Shown: positions 38,050 through 47,962, numbered from the stretch's first letter. The stretch is DNA of 64,000 bases from Acetobacteraceae bacterium (GCA_947475245.1 CANJLW010000020.1:1-64000); one strand, 5' to 3'. Program-made: numbers and translations. The notes: generated by a model from the sequence alone, not told the origin.

Positions 38050-39933
38050 ATGACGTCGCAAGGGGAGACAGCCGTGCTTGATGCAGTCCAGATGCCAGGT
38101 CGCCACCAGGTCCGCGTCGATCGGTCGCGTGACGCCTTACTAACGGATTTCGGCCGAGCAACGCTGTCCGACCGGTATTTGATGCCGGGCGAGGATTTTC
38201 AGGACCTTTTCGCGCGAGTCGCCTCGTTCTACGGCGACGACGCCGCGCATACGCAGCGCATCTACGATTACATGAGCAAGCTGTGGTTCATGCCGGCGAC
38301 TCCCGTGTTGTCGAACGGGGGCACCCAGCGCGGCCTGCCGATCTCCTGCTTCCTGAACGAGGCATCGGACAGTCTCGACGGCATTTTGGGCCTTTGGAAC
38401 GAGAATGTCTGGCTGGCGTCGAAGGGCGGGGGCATCGGGTCGTATTGGGGCAATCTGCGCTCGATCGGCGAAAAGGTCGGCGCGGTCGGCAAGACCTCCG
38501 GCGTGATCCCGTTCATCCGCGTGATGGACAGCCTGACTCTGGCGATCAGCCAGGGCTCGCTGCGCCGCGGATCGGCGGCTGTTTATCTGCCGGTGTCGCA
38601 TCCCGAAATCGAGGAATTCATCGAAATCCGCCGCCCCACCGGCGGCGATCCGAATCGCAAGGCGCTGAACCTGCATCACGGGATCCAAATCCCCGACGAG
38701 TTCATGCGCGCCGTCGAAGCCGATCGCCCGTGGGAGTTGCGCTCTCCGAAGGACAATTCCGTCGTGCGGTCGATCTCCGCGCGCGGGCTGTGGATCCGCA
38801 TTCTGACGGCGCGGATCGAAACCGGCGAGCCGTACCTGGTGTTCTCCGACCACGTGAACAACGCCCGTCCGGAGCATCACAAGCTGGCGGGGCTGGAGGT
38901 CAAGACATCCAACCTGTGCAGCGAGATCACGCTGCCGACCGGGCGCGACCATCACGGTAAGGATCGCACCGCGGTGTGCTGCCTCGCCAGCCTGAACCTG
39001 GAAAACTGGTTCGAGTGGGAGCAGCACCCGACGTTCATCGAGGACATCATGCGCTTCCTCGACAACGTGTTGCAGGATTTCATCGACCGCGCGCCGGACG
39101 GCATGGAGAAGGCCAAGTACTCGGCGGCGCGCGAACGCTCCGTCGGGTTGGGCGTGATGGGCTTCCATTCGTTCCTGCAGGCGATGAACGTGCCGTGGGA
39201 AAGCGTTGTCGCGAAGGTGTGGAACAAGAAGATGTTCCGCCACATCCGCGCGCAGGCCGACACGGCTTCCGTCGTGCTGGCGCACGAGCGCGGCGCCTGC
39301 CCGGATGCCGCCGAATACGGCGTGATGGAACGCTTCTCGCACAAGATGTCGATTGCCCCGACGGCGTCGATCTCGATCATCGCGGGCAATTCCTCGCCGG
39401 GGATCGAGCCGATCGCGGCGAACGTTTTCCTGCAAAAGACGCTGTCCGGCAGCTATACCGTGCGCAACCGGCATCTGCGCAAGCTGCTGGAGGAAAAGGG
39501 CATGGATACCGACGAGGTCTGGTCGTCGATCACCACGACCAAGGGCAGCGTGCAGCATCTGGATTTTCTGAGCGAGCAGGAAAAGGCCGTCTACAAGACC
39601 GCGTTCGAACTGGATCAACGCTGGGTGGTCGAACATGCCGCCGATCGCGCGCCGTTCATCTGCCAAAGCCAGTCGGTCAACGTGTTCTTGCCCGCTAATG
39701 TGCATAAGCGGGACCTGCACCAAATCCACATGATGGCGTGGAAGCGGGGCGTGAAGTCGCTTTACTACTGCCGCAGCCTGTCGATCCAGCGCGCCGATAC
39801 CGTCAGCAACCAGGGCGTCGCGCCCGCCGCGTTCACGGGCATGGCGGCAAACGACCAACAGGGCCTGCTGCCGCTGGTCGCCGCCGCGGCGGTTTCGTCG
39901 AACGACTATGAAGAATGTCTCGCTTGCCAATAG
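38050..39933 (+). CDS. nrdA: Class I ribonucleoside-diphosphate reductase, alpha subunit
   Basis: A 627-residue catalytic subunit that reduces ribonucleotides to deoxyribonucleotides. The redox cysteine C100 is in PISCFLNEA. The active-site triad N288, C290 and E292 is in TSNLCSEI, and C310/C311 follows. The radical-transfer tyrosines Y572-Y573 (KSLYYCRS) and the swinging-arm pair C623/C626 (ECLACQ) are present. The YY pair indicates class I, which needs a beta subunit, rather than B12-dependent class II. The usual N-terminal ATP cone is absent, so dATP feedback control is probably lost. Start at 38050 with AAAGGA upstream; the frame could extend to 37945. No nrdB is adjacent. Confidence 0.88.
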   Translation: MTSQGETAVLDAVQMPGRHQVRVDRSRDALLTDFGRATLSDRYLMPGEDFQDLFARVASFYGDDAAHTQRIYDYMSKLWFMPATPVLSNGGTQRGLPISCFLNEASDSLDGILGLWNENVWLASKGGGIGSYWGNLRSIGEKVGAVGKTSGVIPFIRVMDSLTLAISQGSLRRGSAAVYLPVSHPEIEEFIEIRRPTGGDPNRKALNLHHGIQIPDEFMRAVEADRPWELRSPKDNSVVRSISARGLWIRILTARIETGEPYLVFSDHVNNARPEHHKLAGLEVKTSNLCSEITLPTGRDHHGKDRTAVCCLASLNLENWFEWEQHPTFIEDIMRFLDNVLQDFIDRAPDGMEKAKYSAARERSVGLGVMGFHSFLQAMNVPWESVVAKVWNKKMFRHIRAQADTASVVLAHERGACPDAAEYGVMERFSHKMSIAPTASISIIAGNSSPGIEPIAANVFLQKTLSGSYTVRNRHLRKLLEEKGMDTDEVWSSITTTKGSVQHLDFLSEQEKAVYKTAFELDQRWVVEHAADRAPFICQSQSVNVFLPANVHKRDLHQIHMMAWKRGVKSLYYCRSLSIQRADTVSNQGVAPAAFTGMAANDQQGLLPLVAAAAVSSNDYEECLACQ

Positions 39934-39943
39934 GGTAAGCAAG

Positions 39944-39971
39944 CGGGGCTTCCGCCCCGAACCGGAAGCCC
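39944..39971 (+). promoter_or_regulatory. Overlapping hairpins before the ABM-domain gene
   Basis: Two mutually exclusive stems can form between nrdA and the next gene: CGGGGC-TTCC-GCCCCG (39944-39959) and GGGCTTCC...GGAAGCCC (39946-39971). The second would cover the GGAAG ribosome-binding site 6-10 bases before ATG 39975. The first resembles a weak terminator. The pair could act as a translation switch, or simply terminate nrdA transcripts. Confidence 0.45.
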
Positions 39972-39974
39972 GCC

Positions 39975-40604
39975 ATGTTCGTCGTTCTGTTCGAAGTCCA
40001 TCCGAAGGCCGACCGCTGGGACGACTACATGCAACATGCCGGCGTCCTGCGGCCGGAGTTGTTGCAGATCGACGGTTTCCTGGATAATCGCCGCTTCGCC
40101 AGCCGAGGTCGGCCGGGTTGGCTGTTGTCCCTGTCGTTATGGCGCGACGAAAAATCGGTCGTGCGCTGGCGGACCCATGCGGGTCACCATGCCATTCAGG
40201 TCGCCGGGCGGCGGGACATTTTCCACGACTACCATCTGCGCGTCGGCGAGATCGTGCGCGACGACGGTGTTCTCCCGCCGCAGCAAAGGCTCGACGCGAC
40301 CGAAACGGGTCCGGCCAAGGCGGTCAGCGTGTTGGACATGCCGGACGACGATGCCCCGGTGACCGCGACGGGTCTGATTGCGTGGGACATGTATGACGGC
40401 ATCACCGTGCCGGACACGCGATTGGCGCTGCTGTCCTGGCGGGACGAGGCGGCGATGGCGGCCTGGAATTGTGAAGCGGGATGTGAAGGTTCCGGGGCGG
40501 CGCGTCGTCTGGATGCGCGGATCGTGCGCGATTACGGGCTGCATGCGCGGGCCGAAGCGCCGCAGTATCATGCCCCCGTCAGGTCTCGAAGCGCGCCAGT
40601 CTGA
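39975..40604 (+). CDS. ABM-domain protein (antibiotic biosynthesis monooxygenase-like)
   Basis: A 209-residue protein. Residues 1-90 form a ferredoxin-like ABM domain (FVVLFEVHPKADRWDDYMQHAGVLRPELLQIDGFLDNRRF), found in small cofactor-free monooxygenases and haem-degrading proteins. The second half (about 130-195) seems to be a degenerate second dimeric alpha-beta barrel unit (TGLIAWDMYD, ALLSWRDEAAMAAW), so the chain may fold as an internal dimer. No substrate is known. Its last 26 bases overlap the 3' end of the convergent aspartoacylase-like gene. Confidence 0.75.
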   Translation: MFVVLFEVHPKADRWDDYMQHAGVLRPELLQIDGFLDNRRFASRGRPGWLLSLSLWRDEKSVVRWRTHAGHHAIQVAGRRDIFHDYHLRVGEIVRDDGVLPPQQRLDATETGPAKAVSVLDMPDDDAPVTATGLIAWDMYDGITVPDTRLALLSWRDEAAMAAWNCEAGCEGSGAARRLDARIVRDYGLHARAEAPQYHAPVRSRSAPV

Positions 40605-41532
40605 CGGCGGTGTGTCCCTTGCCCGGGCGCAGGCTGGGCATGACCAACAGGCAATCGTCGTGCGGCGTACGGATCTCGGTGTCGCCGTCATAGGCGATCA
40701 CGGTGTTGCGTCGTGGGACGATATCGCCGCCGCGATAGGTTCCGACGAAGGCGAAGTGTTTCGTGGCGGCGGTGACCGCCGTGGTCACCATGGCGAAGCG
40801 CTGCGGTGACCCGGTCGGGATCGGGGCCGGATCGTCGATCATGCCGACGTTGCGCAGCAATCCCGCGACGCAGGTTTCCACGGTGTCGACGGTCGCGGGG
40901 TGCCAGTGCTGACCGGCTTCCAGCAGATTGGCGCGCGCGTCGCAGCCGAATTCGGTAAAGCGCGTGTAATCGATCAGCCGCTTGCCGCTGGCATGACCGC
41001 GATCCGCTACCACCAGCGTCGGCGCGCCGATCCCGTGGGCCAGATCGCGCCCGCGCGCCGAGGCCCCGCACAGCATCAGCGGATCGGACGGCCAGAGCAT
41101 GGAATGCAGATCGAGCAGCACATCCACGGTATCGATCAGCGGGCGGATTTCGCGCGCGCGGTCCAGTTCCCGCGACCGGCGCGGCCCGTTCAGCACGGAC
41201 TCGTCCCAGACGCGGTTCAGGTCCTCGTCCAGAAAGCGCGAGGCCGTCGGGTGCATGACATCGAAGCGGTCGAAGGCGTCCTGGTTCACGAAGCCGAGGG
41301 TCAGTTTTCCGCGCGCGGGGGCGCAACCGGCGCGCAGCAGACGATCCAGGACGATGGCGCCGGCGAATTCGTTGCCGTGCGTCAGTGCCAGGATGGCGAC
41401 ATGCGGGCCGGGGCGCGGTCCGGTCATCGACGTAAAGCCGGGGATACCGGTGTTGCCCGCCGCCCACGGCGACAGGTCCGGCGGGTCCAGCCGCACGTCG
41501 AACTCGGGTTGGGGCGTCGTTGTCCCGCTCAT
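40579..41532 (-). CDS. Succinylglutamate desuccinylase/aspartoacylase family protein
   Basis: A 317-residue zinc carboxypeptidase-fold enzyme of the AstE/AspA family. The zinc ligands are H52 and E55 in THGNEFAG and H143 in DLHSM. Members remove acyl groups from N-acylated amino acids. It follows the ArgE-like gene by 30 bp on the minus strand, so two N-acyl-amino-acid deacylases are co-transcribed. The MlrC-like peptidase is divergent. The shared theme is breakdown of acylated amino acids or small peptides. Its 3' end overlaps the ABM gene by 26 bases. Confidence 0.85.
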   Translation of the reverse strand: MSGTTTPQPEFDVRLDPPDLSPWAAGNTGIPGFTSMTGPRPGPHVAILALTHGNEFAGAIVLDRLLRAGCAPARGKLTLGFVNQDAFDRFDVMHPTASRFLDEDLNRVWDESVLNGPRRSRELDRAREIRPLIDTVDVLLDLHSMLWPSDPLMLCGASARGRDLAHGIGAPTLVVADRGHASGKRLIDYTRFTEFGCDARANLLEAGQHWHPATVDTVETCVAGLLRNVGMIDDPAPIPTGSPQRFAMVTTAVTAATKHFAFVGTYRGGDIVPRRNTVIAYDGDTEIRTPHDDCLLVMPSLRPGKGHTAVRLARFET

Positions 41533-41562
41533 GCGCCGAACACAGGCATCGCCGTTCCCGCC

Positions 41563-42738
41563 TTATGCCAACAGACGGTCCGCCAGACGGCGGATGAACC
41601 CATCGCAGGCGTCGAGTTCGGATTGGGCGATCCACTCATCCGGCTGATGGGCCTGGGCGATATGGCCGGGGCCGCAGATGATCGTGGGGATGCCGGCGTT
41701 CTGGTAGAAACCGCCCTCGGTCCCGTAGCTGACCTTCCCGGTGTTGTTCGATCCCGTCAGTTGCTTGACGACCGCGGTCAACTCGTGATCCGCGCCAAGC
41801 GCCATGCCAGGCATTTCCACGAGGATCTGGTAGGTGAAGCCGGTGTCGGGATGGACCGCCTTCATGGCCGGCTCGATCGTTCGCGCGACGTGCGCCTTGA
41901 GCCGTTCGACATGATGCAGCGGGTCGTCGCCGGGGATGTTGCGCCATTCCATGATGAACTCGGCGTGTTCCGGAATGATGTTGAGGATCGTGCCGCCCGA
42001 GATGGTGCCGACATGGATCGTGGTGTGCGGCGGGTCGAAGCCGTCCTCGAACGGACCTTCGGCGGCGAAACGACGCGCCTCCGCGGCGACATAGGCGATG
42101 GCCTCCCCGGCGGCCTGGACGGCGTTCACGCCCTTGGCGGGTTCGCTGGAGTGGCCGGGCAGACCGCGGACGGAGACCTTCAGGTTCAGTTTGCCCTTAT
42201 GGGCCAGGATCGGCTTCATGCCCGAGGGTTCGCCGACGACGCACAGCGCGGGCGCCAGCCCGGACTCGGCCAGGTCGGTGATCAGCCGCTGCGCGCCCTG
42301 GCAGCCGACTTCCTCGTCGTAGCTGATGAACAGATGCAGCGGGCGGGCCAGGCCGCGCGCCTGGAAATCCGGCACGGCGGCGAGGCAGGAGGCGACGAAG
42401 CCCTTCATGTCGCAGGCGCCGCGCGCGAACAGTTTGCCGTCGCGGGCGCGCAGGGCGAAGGGATCGGCGGACCAGGACTGCCCGTCGACCGGCACGGTAT
42501 CGACATGGCCAGACAGCGCCACGCCGCCCGCGGCCTGTGGGCCGATGATGGCATGAATGTTCGCCTTTTGCCCGGTGGCGTCGAGGCTGACGCGGTAGGG
42601 CACGCCGTGCGCGTCCAGATACTCGCGGACGAAAGCCATCAACGCCAGGTTGGAGTTGCGGCTGGTTGTGTCGAACGACACCAGCCGCTCCAACAAAGCG
42701 GTGGTGCTGTAGCGCGGAGAGGAGATTGGTTGATCCAT
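41563..42738 (-). CDS. argE: Acetylornithine deacetylase (ArgE/DapE/M20 family)
   Basis: A 391-residue M20 metallopeptidase, most like ArgE. The metal ligands and catalytic residues are H78 and D80 (SGHVDTVPVDG), D110 (GACDMKGF) and E142/E143 (SYDEEVGCQG). An embedded dimerisation domain of about 110 residues follows. It hydrolyses N-acetylornithine or a related N-acyl amino acid. It is not in an arginine operon but beside an aspartoacylase-like gene and an MlrC-like gene, so a catabolic role is possible. Start at 42738. Confidence 0.85.
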   Translation of the reverse strand: MDQPISSPRYSTTALLERLVSFDTTSRNSNLALMAFVREYLDAHGVPYRVSLDATGQKANIHAIIGPQAAGGVALSGHVDTVPVDGQSWSADPFALRARDGKLFARGACDMKGFVASCLAAVPDFQARGLARPLHLFISYDEEVGCQGAQRLITDLAESGLAPALCVVGEPSGMKPILAHKGKLNLKVSVRGLPGHSSEPAKGVNAVQAAGEAIAYVAAEARRFAAEGPFEDGFDPPHTTIHVGTISGGTILNIIPEHAEFIMEWRNIPGDDPLHHVERLKAHVARTIEPAMKAVHPDTGFTYQILVEMPGMALGADHELTAVVKQLTGSNNTGKVSYGTEGGFYQNAGIPTIICGPGHIAQAHQPDEWIAQSELDACDGFIRRLADRLLA

Positions 42739-42787
42739 GCCGGCAGTCTATACGGGTCCGCGCAACCGGCAACCGGAGCGGCTGAAA

Positions 42788-44311
42788 ATGTATGCACCGC
42801 GCGTGGCTATTCTGGGTCTTCACCTGGAGGCGAACGCCTTCGCCCCACCGACGATCCGAGAGGATTTTGATCGGCAGTGCTGGGAAGAAGGGGAGACGAT
42901 CAGCGTTCTGGCGCGCCAGATCAGCCATTTACCGTCGGAACTGCCGGGGTTTTACGCCCGCATGGATGCGACCGGCGACTGGGTGCCGGTGCCGATCGTG
43001 ATTGCCGGCGCGCCGCCGGGCGGGCCGATCGCGCAGGATGTGTTTCTGGATTTCCTCGACCGCGTTCGTGTCGGTCTGGCCGCCGCCCTGCCGCTGGACG
43101 GCGTCTATATCCCCAGCCACGGCGCGTCCTCGGCGATGGGCGACGAGGACAGCGACGGCACGCTGGTCGCCCTGGTCCGCCGCATCGTCGGGCCCGCCGT
43201 GCAGATCGTGGTGTCGCACGATCTGCACTGCAACGTGTCCGAACGCCTGGTCGAAGCCTGCGACGCGCTGGTGGTCTATCGCACCAACCCGCATGTCGAT
43301 CAGCGCGAACGCGCCGCCGAATCCGCCGATCTGCTGCGGGAAATGTTCGCCGGACAGCGCATGACCCGCGCTTTCATCCGCCTGCCGCTGACCCCGCCCA
43401 CCGTCACGCTGCTGACGGCGGAAGGGCCTTACGCCGATCTGATCGCCATGGGTCAAACTTATGTCGGCGGCACGGTGGCCAATGTCTCGGTCGCCGGCGG
43501 CTTCGTGTTCGGCGATCTGCCGAAATGCGGTCTGACGATCACCGTCACCACCCGCGACGATCCCGCCCTGGCCCAACGCGTCGCGCGGGAAATCTCTCGG
43601 CGGGCGTGGGACGAACGCGGGCGTCACACAAGAAGCCTGCTGTCCGTCGATCAGGCGGTGGCGACCGCGCGCAAAGCGGCCGAAGGGAAAAGCGCGCCGG
43701 TCATCCTGGCGGATTCCGCCGATAATCCCGGCGGCGGCGGGCGCGGCAACACCGCGTATCTGCTGCGCGCCCTGCACGAGGCCGCTGTTCCAGGCGTTGT
43801 GTTCGGCGTGTTCGTCGATCCCGCCCTGGCGGCGGACGCGCATGCCGCCGGGGAAGGCGCGTCCCTGCGCGCGGTGTTCAACCGGGTCGAGAGCGAATTT
43901 TCCCAGCGCATGGAATGCGGCGCGACGGTGCTGAAACTGACCGACGGAACCGCGATCGGACGGCGCGGCACCTCCGCCGGCAAGCGCTTCAATCTCGGCC
44001 CCGCCGCGCTGCTGCGGCTGGACGGGTCGGGCATGCTTGTCGTGGTCGGCAGCCTGCGCCGACAACTCGCCGAACCCATGATGCTGGAAATGCACGGCAT
44101 CGACATCGGTTCGGCCAGTTGCGTAGTGGTGAAAAGCCGCGGGCATTTCCGCGCCGGGTTCGACGAGTTCTTCCCGCCGGAGCAGGTTTTCGAGGTGGAC
44201 GCGCCCGGCCTGACCAGCCCGATCCTGGCCAATTTTGCCTGGAAGCGCCTGCCGCGCCCGGTGTTTCCGCTGGACCCGGACGCGGCATGGTGGGAACCCA
44301 ATCACGTCTGA
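42788..44311 (+). CDS. M81 family metallopeptidase (MlrC-like)
   Basis: A 507-residue protein of the MlrC family. The N-terminal domain (RVAILGLHLEANAFAP) and metal-binding segment SHDLHCNVSERLVEACDALVVYRTNPHVDQ are characteristic. The C-terminal domain begins near residue 310 (VILADSADNPGGGGRGNTAYLLRALHEA). MlrC degrades linear microcystin fragments; other members are uncharacterised hydrolases. ATG 42788 with a GGAG site is preferred to 42737, which lies inside the divergent argE start. Its 3' end is 4 bp from the convergent kup gene. Confidence 0.85.
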   Translation: MYAPRVAILGLHLEANAFAPPTIREDFDRQCWEEGETISVLARQISHLPSELPGFYARMDATGDWVPVPIVIAGAPPGGPIAQDVFLDFLDRVRVGLAAALPLDGVYIPSHGASSAMGDEDSDGTLVALVRRIVGPAVQIVVSHDLHCNVSERLVEACDALVVYRTNPHVDQRERAAESADLLREMFAGQRMTRAFIRLPLTPPTVTLLTAEGPYADLIAMGQTYVGGTVANVSVAGGFVFGDLPKCGLTITVTTRDDPALAQRVAREISRRAWDERGRHTRSLLSVDQAVATARKAAEGKSAPVILADSADNPGGGGRGNTAYLLRALHEAAVPGVVFGVFVDPALAADAHAAGEGASLRAVFNRVESEFSQRMECGATVLKLTDGTAIGRRGTSAGKRFNLGPAALLRLDGSGMLVVVGSLRRQLAEPMMLEMHGIDIGSASCVVVKSRGHFRAGFDEFFPPEQVFEVDAPGLTSPILANFAWKRLPRPVFPLDPDAAWWEPNHV

Positions 44312-44315
44312 TCGA

Positions 44316-46226
44316 TCAGACGTTCACCTGGGTGCCGATCTCCACCACCCGCCCGGCGGGAATGTGGAAGTAGGCCGAGGCATCCGCCGCGTTGCGGGAC
44401 AGGAAGATAAACAGCCGGCTTTGCCAGGTCGGCATCGCGCTGCGCGCCGCCAGTTTCAGCGCCCGTCGCGACACGACGAACGAGGTCGTCATCATCTCGA
44501 ACGTCCAGCCCGGCACCTGGCAGGCTTCCAGGGCGTTCGGCACGTTCGGCTCCTCCATATAGCCGAACGTCAGCGTCACCCGTCGAAAATGCGGATTAAT
44601 GACCTCCATCCGCACCCGCTCATCCGCGAAGGCGCGCGGCACGTCGGCCGTCACGATGGTCAGAATGACGTTCTGCTCGTGCAGCGCCTTGAAGTGCTTC
44701 AGTGTGTGCATCAGGGCAACCGGCGCGAAGTCCGGATGCGCGGTCAGGTAGACGGCGGTGCCCGGGACATAGGACGGCGGGCGGCGCTCCAACATGCCCA
44801 GCAGGTTCAGCAGCGGGATTTCGGAGTCCCGGTCGCGGGCGGCAAGGATCGCCGTCCCCTTGATCCAGGTCCACATGACGACACCGATGCAGCCGGCGAT
44901 CAGCAGCGGCACGTAGCCGCCATCGAGGAATTTCATGCAATTCGCCCCCAGGAAGACAAGGTCGATCGCCAGGAACGGCACGATCAGAGCCAGCGCGGCC
45001 CATAGCGGCCAGCGCCACAGCCGCCGCACCACCACCAGCGCAAGGGCCGCGGTGACAACCATCGTACCGGTGACCGCGATGCCATAGGCGTTTGCCAGCT
45101 TCGAGGACGAGGCGAAGCTGACGACCAGGCCCAGCACGCCCGCCATCAGCAGCAGATTGACGGCGGGCATATAGATCTGGCCGGCTTGGGATTCCGACGT
45201 GTGGCGCACCTTCATGCGCGGCAGGAGCCGCAGTTGAATCGCCTGACGAGTCAGCGAATAGGCGCCGGTAATGACCGCCTGGCTGGCAATGATCGTCGCC
45301 ACTGTCGCAAGCGCCACCATCGGCCCCAGCGCCCAATCGGGATAAAGCAGGAAGAACGGGCTTTCCAACGCGGCCGGATCGGCCAGAACCAAAGCCCCCT
45401 GCCCCAGGTAATTCAGCGCCAAAGACGGGAACGCCACGAAGATCCAGGCGGTCTGGATCGGCCCGCGGCCGAAATGGCCGAGATCGGCATACAGTGCCTC
45501 CGCCCCCGTCACCGCCAGAAAGACCGCGCCCAGGGCGATCAGTCCGATGGTGCCGTTCCCCGCGACGAACCGTATCGCGTGGATCGGGTTGATCGCGGCC
45601 AGCACCGACGGATCGGCGGCGACATGCGTCGCCCCGCCGGCGGCCATGATCAGAAACCACAAAGCGGTGACCGGACCGAACCACACCGCGACCTTGGCGG
45701 TGCCTCGGCTCTGGATCAGGAACAGCGCGACGATGATGCCGCAGGTCAGCGGCACGATGTACGGCTCGAACTGCGTGGTGATGAGCTTCAATCCCTCCAC
45801 CGCCGACAGCACCGAAATCGCCGGGGTGATCAGCGCATCGCCGTAAAACAGCGCCGCGCCCACCGCGCCCAGCGTCAGCACGATCGGCGCGGAACGCCCC
45901 AGCGCCCGCTGCGCCAGGGCCAGCAGCGACAAGGTGCCGCCTTCGCCCTGATTATCGGCGCGGAGCAAAATCGTGACGTATTTCAGTGTCACGATGATCG
46001 TCAGCGCCCATAGGATCAGCGATATGACCCCCAGCACATCAGCCCGTCGCACCCCTTCGTGCCCGGCCCCGGCCGCCAACATCGCCTCGTGAAACGCGTA
46101 CAGCGGCGACGTGCCGATATCCCCGTACACAACACCGATGGAGCCGATCGTCAGCGCCCAGAAACCCGCGTGCGCCGCGTCGGGCGCGCGCGCCTTCGGC
46201 GCCGCGACGGTAACCATTTGATCCAT
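44316..46226 (-). CDS. kup: Kup-family potassium transporter
   Basis: A 636-residue KUP/HAK/KT transporter. The first segment [26 protein letters not shown] carries the family signature GDIGTSPLY, and about twelve membrane spans follow. A cytoplasmic C-terminal domain of about 150 residues (from [16 protein letters not shown]) ends the chain. Kup imports K+ with H+. The gene is divergent from a KdpD-like/KdpE pair, which may regulate it. It starts at 46226. Confidence 0.95.
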   Translation of the reverse strand: MDQMVTVAAPKARAPDAAHAGFWALTIGSIGVVYGDIGTSPLYAFHEAMLAAGAGHEGVRRADVLGVISLILWALTIIVTLKYVTILLRADNQGEGGTLSLLALAQRALGRSAPIVLTLGAVGAALFYGDALITPAISVLSAVEGLKLITTQFEPYIVPLTCGIIVALFLIQSRGTAKVAVWFGPVTALWFLIMAAGGATHVAADPSVLAAINPIHAIRFVAGNGTIGLIALGAVFLAVTGAEALYADLGHFGRGPIQTAWIFVAFPSLALNYLGQGALVLADPAALESPFFLLYPDWALGPMVALATVATIIASQAVITGAYSLTRQAIQLRLLPRMKVRHTSESQAGQIYMPAVNLLLMAGVLGLVVSFASSSKLANAYGIAVTGTMVVTAALALVVVRRLWRWPLWAALALIVPFLAIDLVFLGANCMKFLDGGYVPLLIAGCIGVVMWTWIKGTAILAARDRDSEIPLLNLLGMLERRPPSYVPGTAVYLTAHPDFAPVALMHTLKHFKALHEQNVILTIVTADVPRAFADERVRMEVINPHFRRVTLTFGYMEEPNVPNALEACQVPGWTFEMMTTSFVVSRRALKLAARSAMPTWQSRLFIFLSRNAADASAYFHIPAGRVVEIGTQVNV

Positions 46227-46249
46227 GTCGAACCGATTGCCCCCGTTGT

Positions 46250-46267
46250 CCGTCGATCATCCGACGG
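46250..46267. promoter_or_regulatory. Inverted repeat in the kup/kdpD divergent region
   Basis: A 6-bp inverted repeat (CCGTCG-N6-CGACGG) lies in the 119-bp region between kup and the kinase gene. It does not match the E. coli KdpE site. Candidate operator, weak. Confidence 0.3.
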
Positions 46268-46345
46268 GCATCCGCACACTCGTCCCGGTCGCCATAAGGA
46301 AGCGATACGGTTTCCGGCCATCGTCATAAGGATTGCGTAAAGACG

Positions 46346-47962
46346 ATGGACAACACGCACCCGCCGGACCAAACGACCGGCATGGCCGAACGGACGGACA
46401 GCGTCTTGCGGGAAGGACCGCGCGCGACCTGGCGATCCGCGCCGAACGCGGCGGGGCTGGCGGGGACTTTGGCGATTGTTGGGGCGGCGGTGCTGCTGGG
46501 CCATTGGGGCAGGCATCTTCTGCCGCAGGCCGGTCAATCGCCGATCTTTCTGGTGGCCGTCCTGCTCAGCGCCGTGGGTTTCGGCTTCTGGGCCGGGCTG
46601 CTCGCCGCCATCCTGGCCTTCCTGGGCTACAACTTCTTCTTCGTGGACCCGATCCACACCCTGTCCGTCGCTCGGCCCGAGGACATTCTGACCCTGTCGG
46701 TCTTCGTGCCGGTGGCCTTGCTGACCGGCTTTCTGGCCGGTCGCATGCGCGAAGAAGCGGCTGCCGCGCGCCACCGCGCCTCGGTTCTGGAAGCGCTTGC
46801 CGCGTTTTCCACCGACCTGGGTTCCGCGACGTCGAGCGCCGCGATCGAGGCCGTGATGGCGCGTCATTTGTTCCGGATCGCCGGTGGCGCGATCGTGCTG
46901 CTGCGCGACGACGCCGACCGGTTGATCCGCGTGCTGGCGGAACCGGCGGATACCGCGACCACCGCCGCCGATCTGCAATCGGCCGACCGCGCGCTGCGTT
47001 ATGCCGCGCCGCAGCCGGCGACGGCGTTCGGCTGGGAAGGCAGCCGGTTTTCGTTCCATCCCCTGACCATCGACGGGGCAACCCACGACGTGTTCGGCAT
47101 CGAGCATCCCGCCTCGGGCCACGGAACCAGACGACACTTCTCGCGGGAGACGGAGCAAGCCATCGAGTCCGTCCTGCGCCAGGGCGCGGGGGCGATCGAA
47201 CGTCTGGCCCTGACCCGCGCCGCCGCGGACGCGCGCGACAAGGCGGAACGAGAGGCGCTGCGTTCGGCGGTGTTGTCGTCGCTGTCGCACGATCTGCGCA
47301 CGCCGCTGGCGACGATTCTGGGCTCCGTCACCAGTCTGCGCCTGCTGGGGGAGACGCTGCCGCCGGAAGCGCGGGCCGATTTGTTACAGGCGATCGAGGA
47401 GGAGACCGGACGGCTGTCGCGCTATGTCTCCAACCTTCTGCACATGACGCGGCTGCAATCGGGGTTGGACATTCGGCTGGACTGGATCGACACGGCGGAT
47501 ACCGCGCGGGCCGCGATAAAGCGCATGCGCGCGGGCTACCCGAACCGCGATATAAGGTTCGACGCCGCCATCGAAGCGCCCGTGCCGCTGATCCACGCCG
47601 ACGCCGAATTGCTGGAACAGGCGCTGTGCAATCTGATCGACAACGCGATCAAGTTTTCCCCATCCGACGAACCGGTGGTGGTCAAGGTGACAAGCACGCA
47701 CGACTGCGTGAGCATTGGCGTGACCGACCGGGGCGTGGGCATACCGGACGCGGAGCGGGAGCGGATCTTTGAGCCGTTCTTTCGCGGCACCGCAACGCCC
47801 CCGACCGGCGCGCTGCCCGGCGGAGCCGGATTGGGACTTGCCATCTGTCGCGGCATCGTTCAGGCGCTGGGCGGCACGATCCGCGCCGCTTTGCCGGAGG
47901 TCGGCGCGATCGGCACCACCATCCTGTTGACCTTCCCCATCGGGGAGCGGAACCCGCGATGA
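46346..47962 (+). CDS. KdpD-like sensor histidine kinase lacking the KdpD/USP N-terminal domain
   Basis: A 538-residue membrane kinase. Residues 35-130 are four closely spaced hydrophobic segments with the DUF4118 signature FLGYNFFFVDPIHTLSVARPEDILTL, as in KdpD. A GAF-like region (145-280) follows, then the HisKA H-box SLSHDLRTPLATILGSV with H315, and the HATPase domain with NLIDNAIKFSP, DRGVGIP and GAGLGLAICRGIV. The about 400-residue KdpD N-terminal Walker/USP sensor region is missing. It overlaps kdpE by ATGA and is divergent from kup; no kdpFABC genes are in the window. Confidence 0.88.
   Translation: MDNTHPPDQTTGMAERTDSVLREGPRATWRSAPNAAGLAGTLAIVGAAVLLGHWGRHLLPQAGQSPIFLVAVLLSAVGFGFWAGLLAAILAFLGYNFFFVDPIHTLSVARPEDILTLSVFVPVALLTGFLAGRMREEAAAARHRASVLEALAAFSTDLGSATSSAAIEAVMARHLFRIAGGAIVLLRDDADRLIRVLAEPADTATTAADLQSADRALRYAAPQPATAFGWEGSRFSFHPLTIDGATHDVFGIEHPASGHGTRRHFSRETEQAIESVLRQGAGAIERLALTRAAADARDKAEREALRSAVLSSLSHDLRTPLATILGSVTSLRLLGETLPPEARADLLQAIEEETGRLSRYVSNLLHMTRLQSGLDIRLDWIDTADTARAAIKRMRAGYPNRDIRFDAAIEAPVPLIHADAELLEQALCNLIDNAIKFSPSDEPVVVKVTSTHDCVSIGVTDRGVGIPDAERERIFEPFFRGTATPPTGALPGGAGLGLAICRGIVQALGGTIRAALPEVGAIGTTILLTFPIGERNPR

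Noticed and set aside
38050-39933. Calling this gene a B12-dependent (class II) ribonucleotide reductase
   Set aside because: The adjacent tyrosine pair needed for radical transfer from a beta subunit and the NLC/E active-site layout fit class I; no B12-binding feature was seen.
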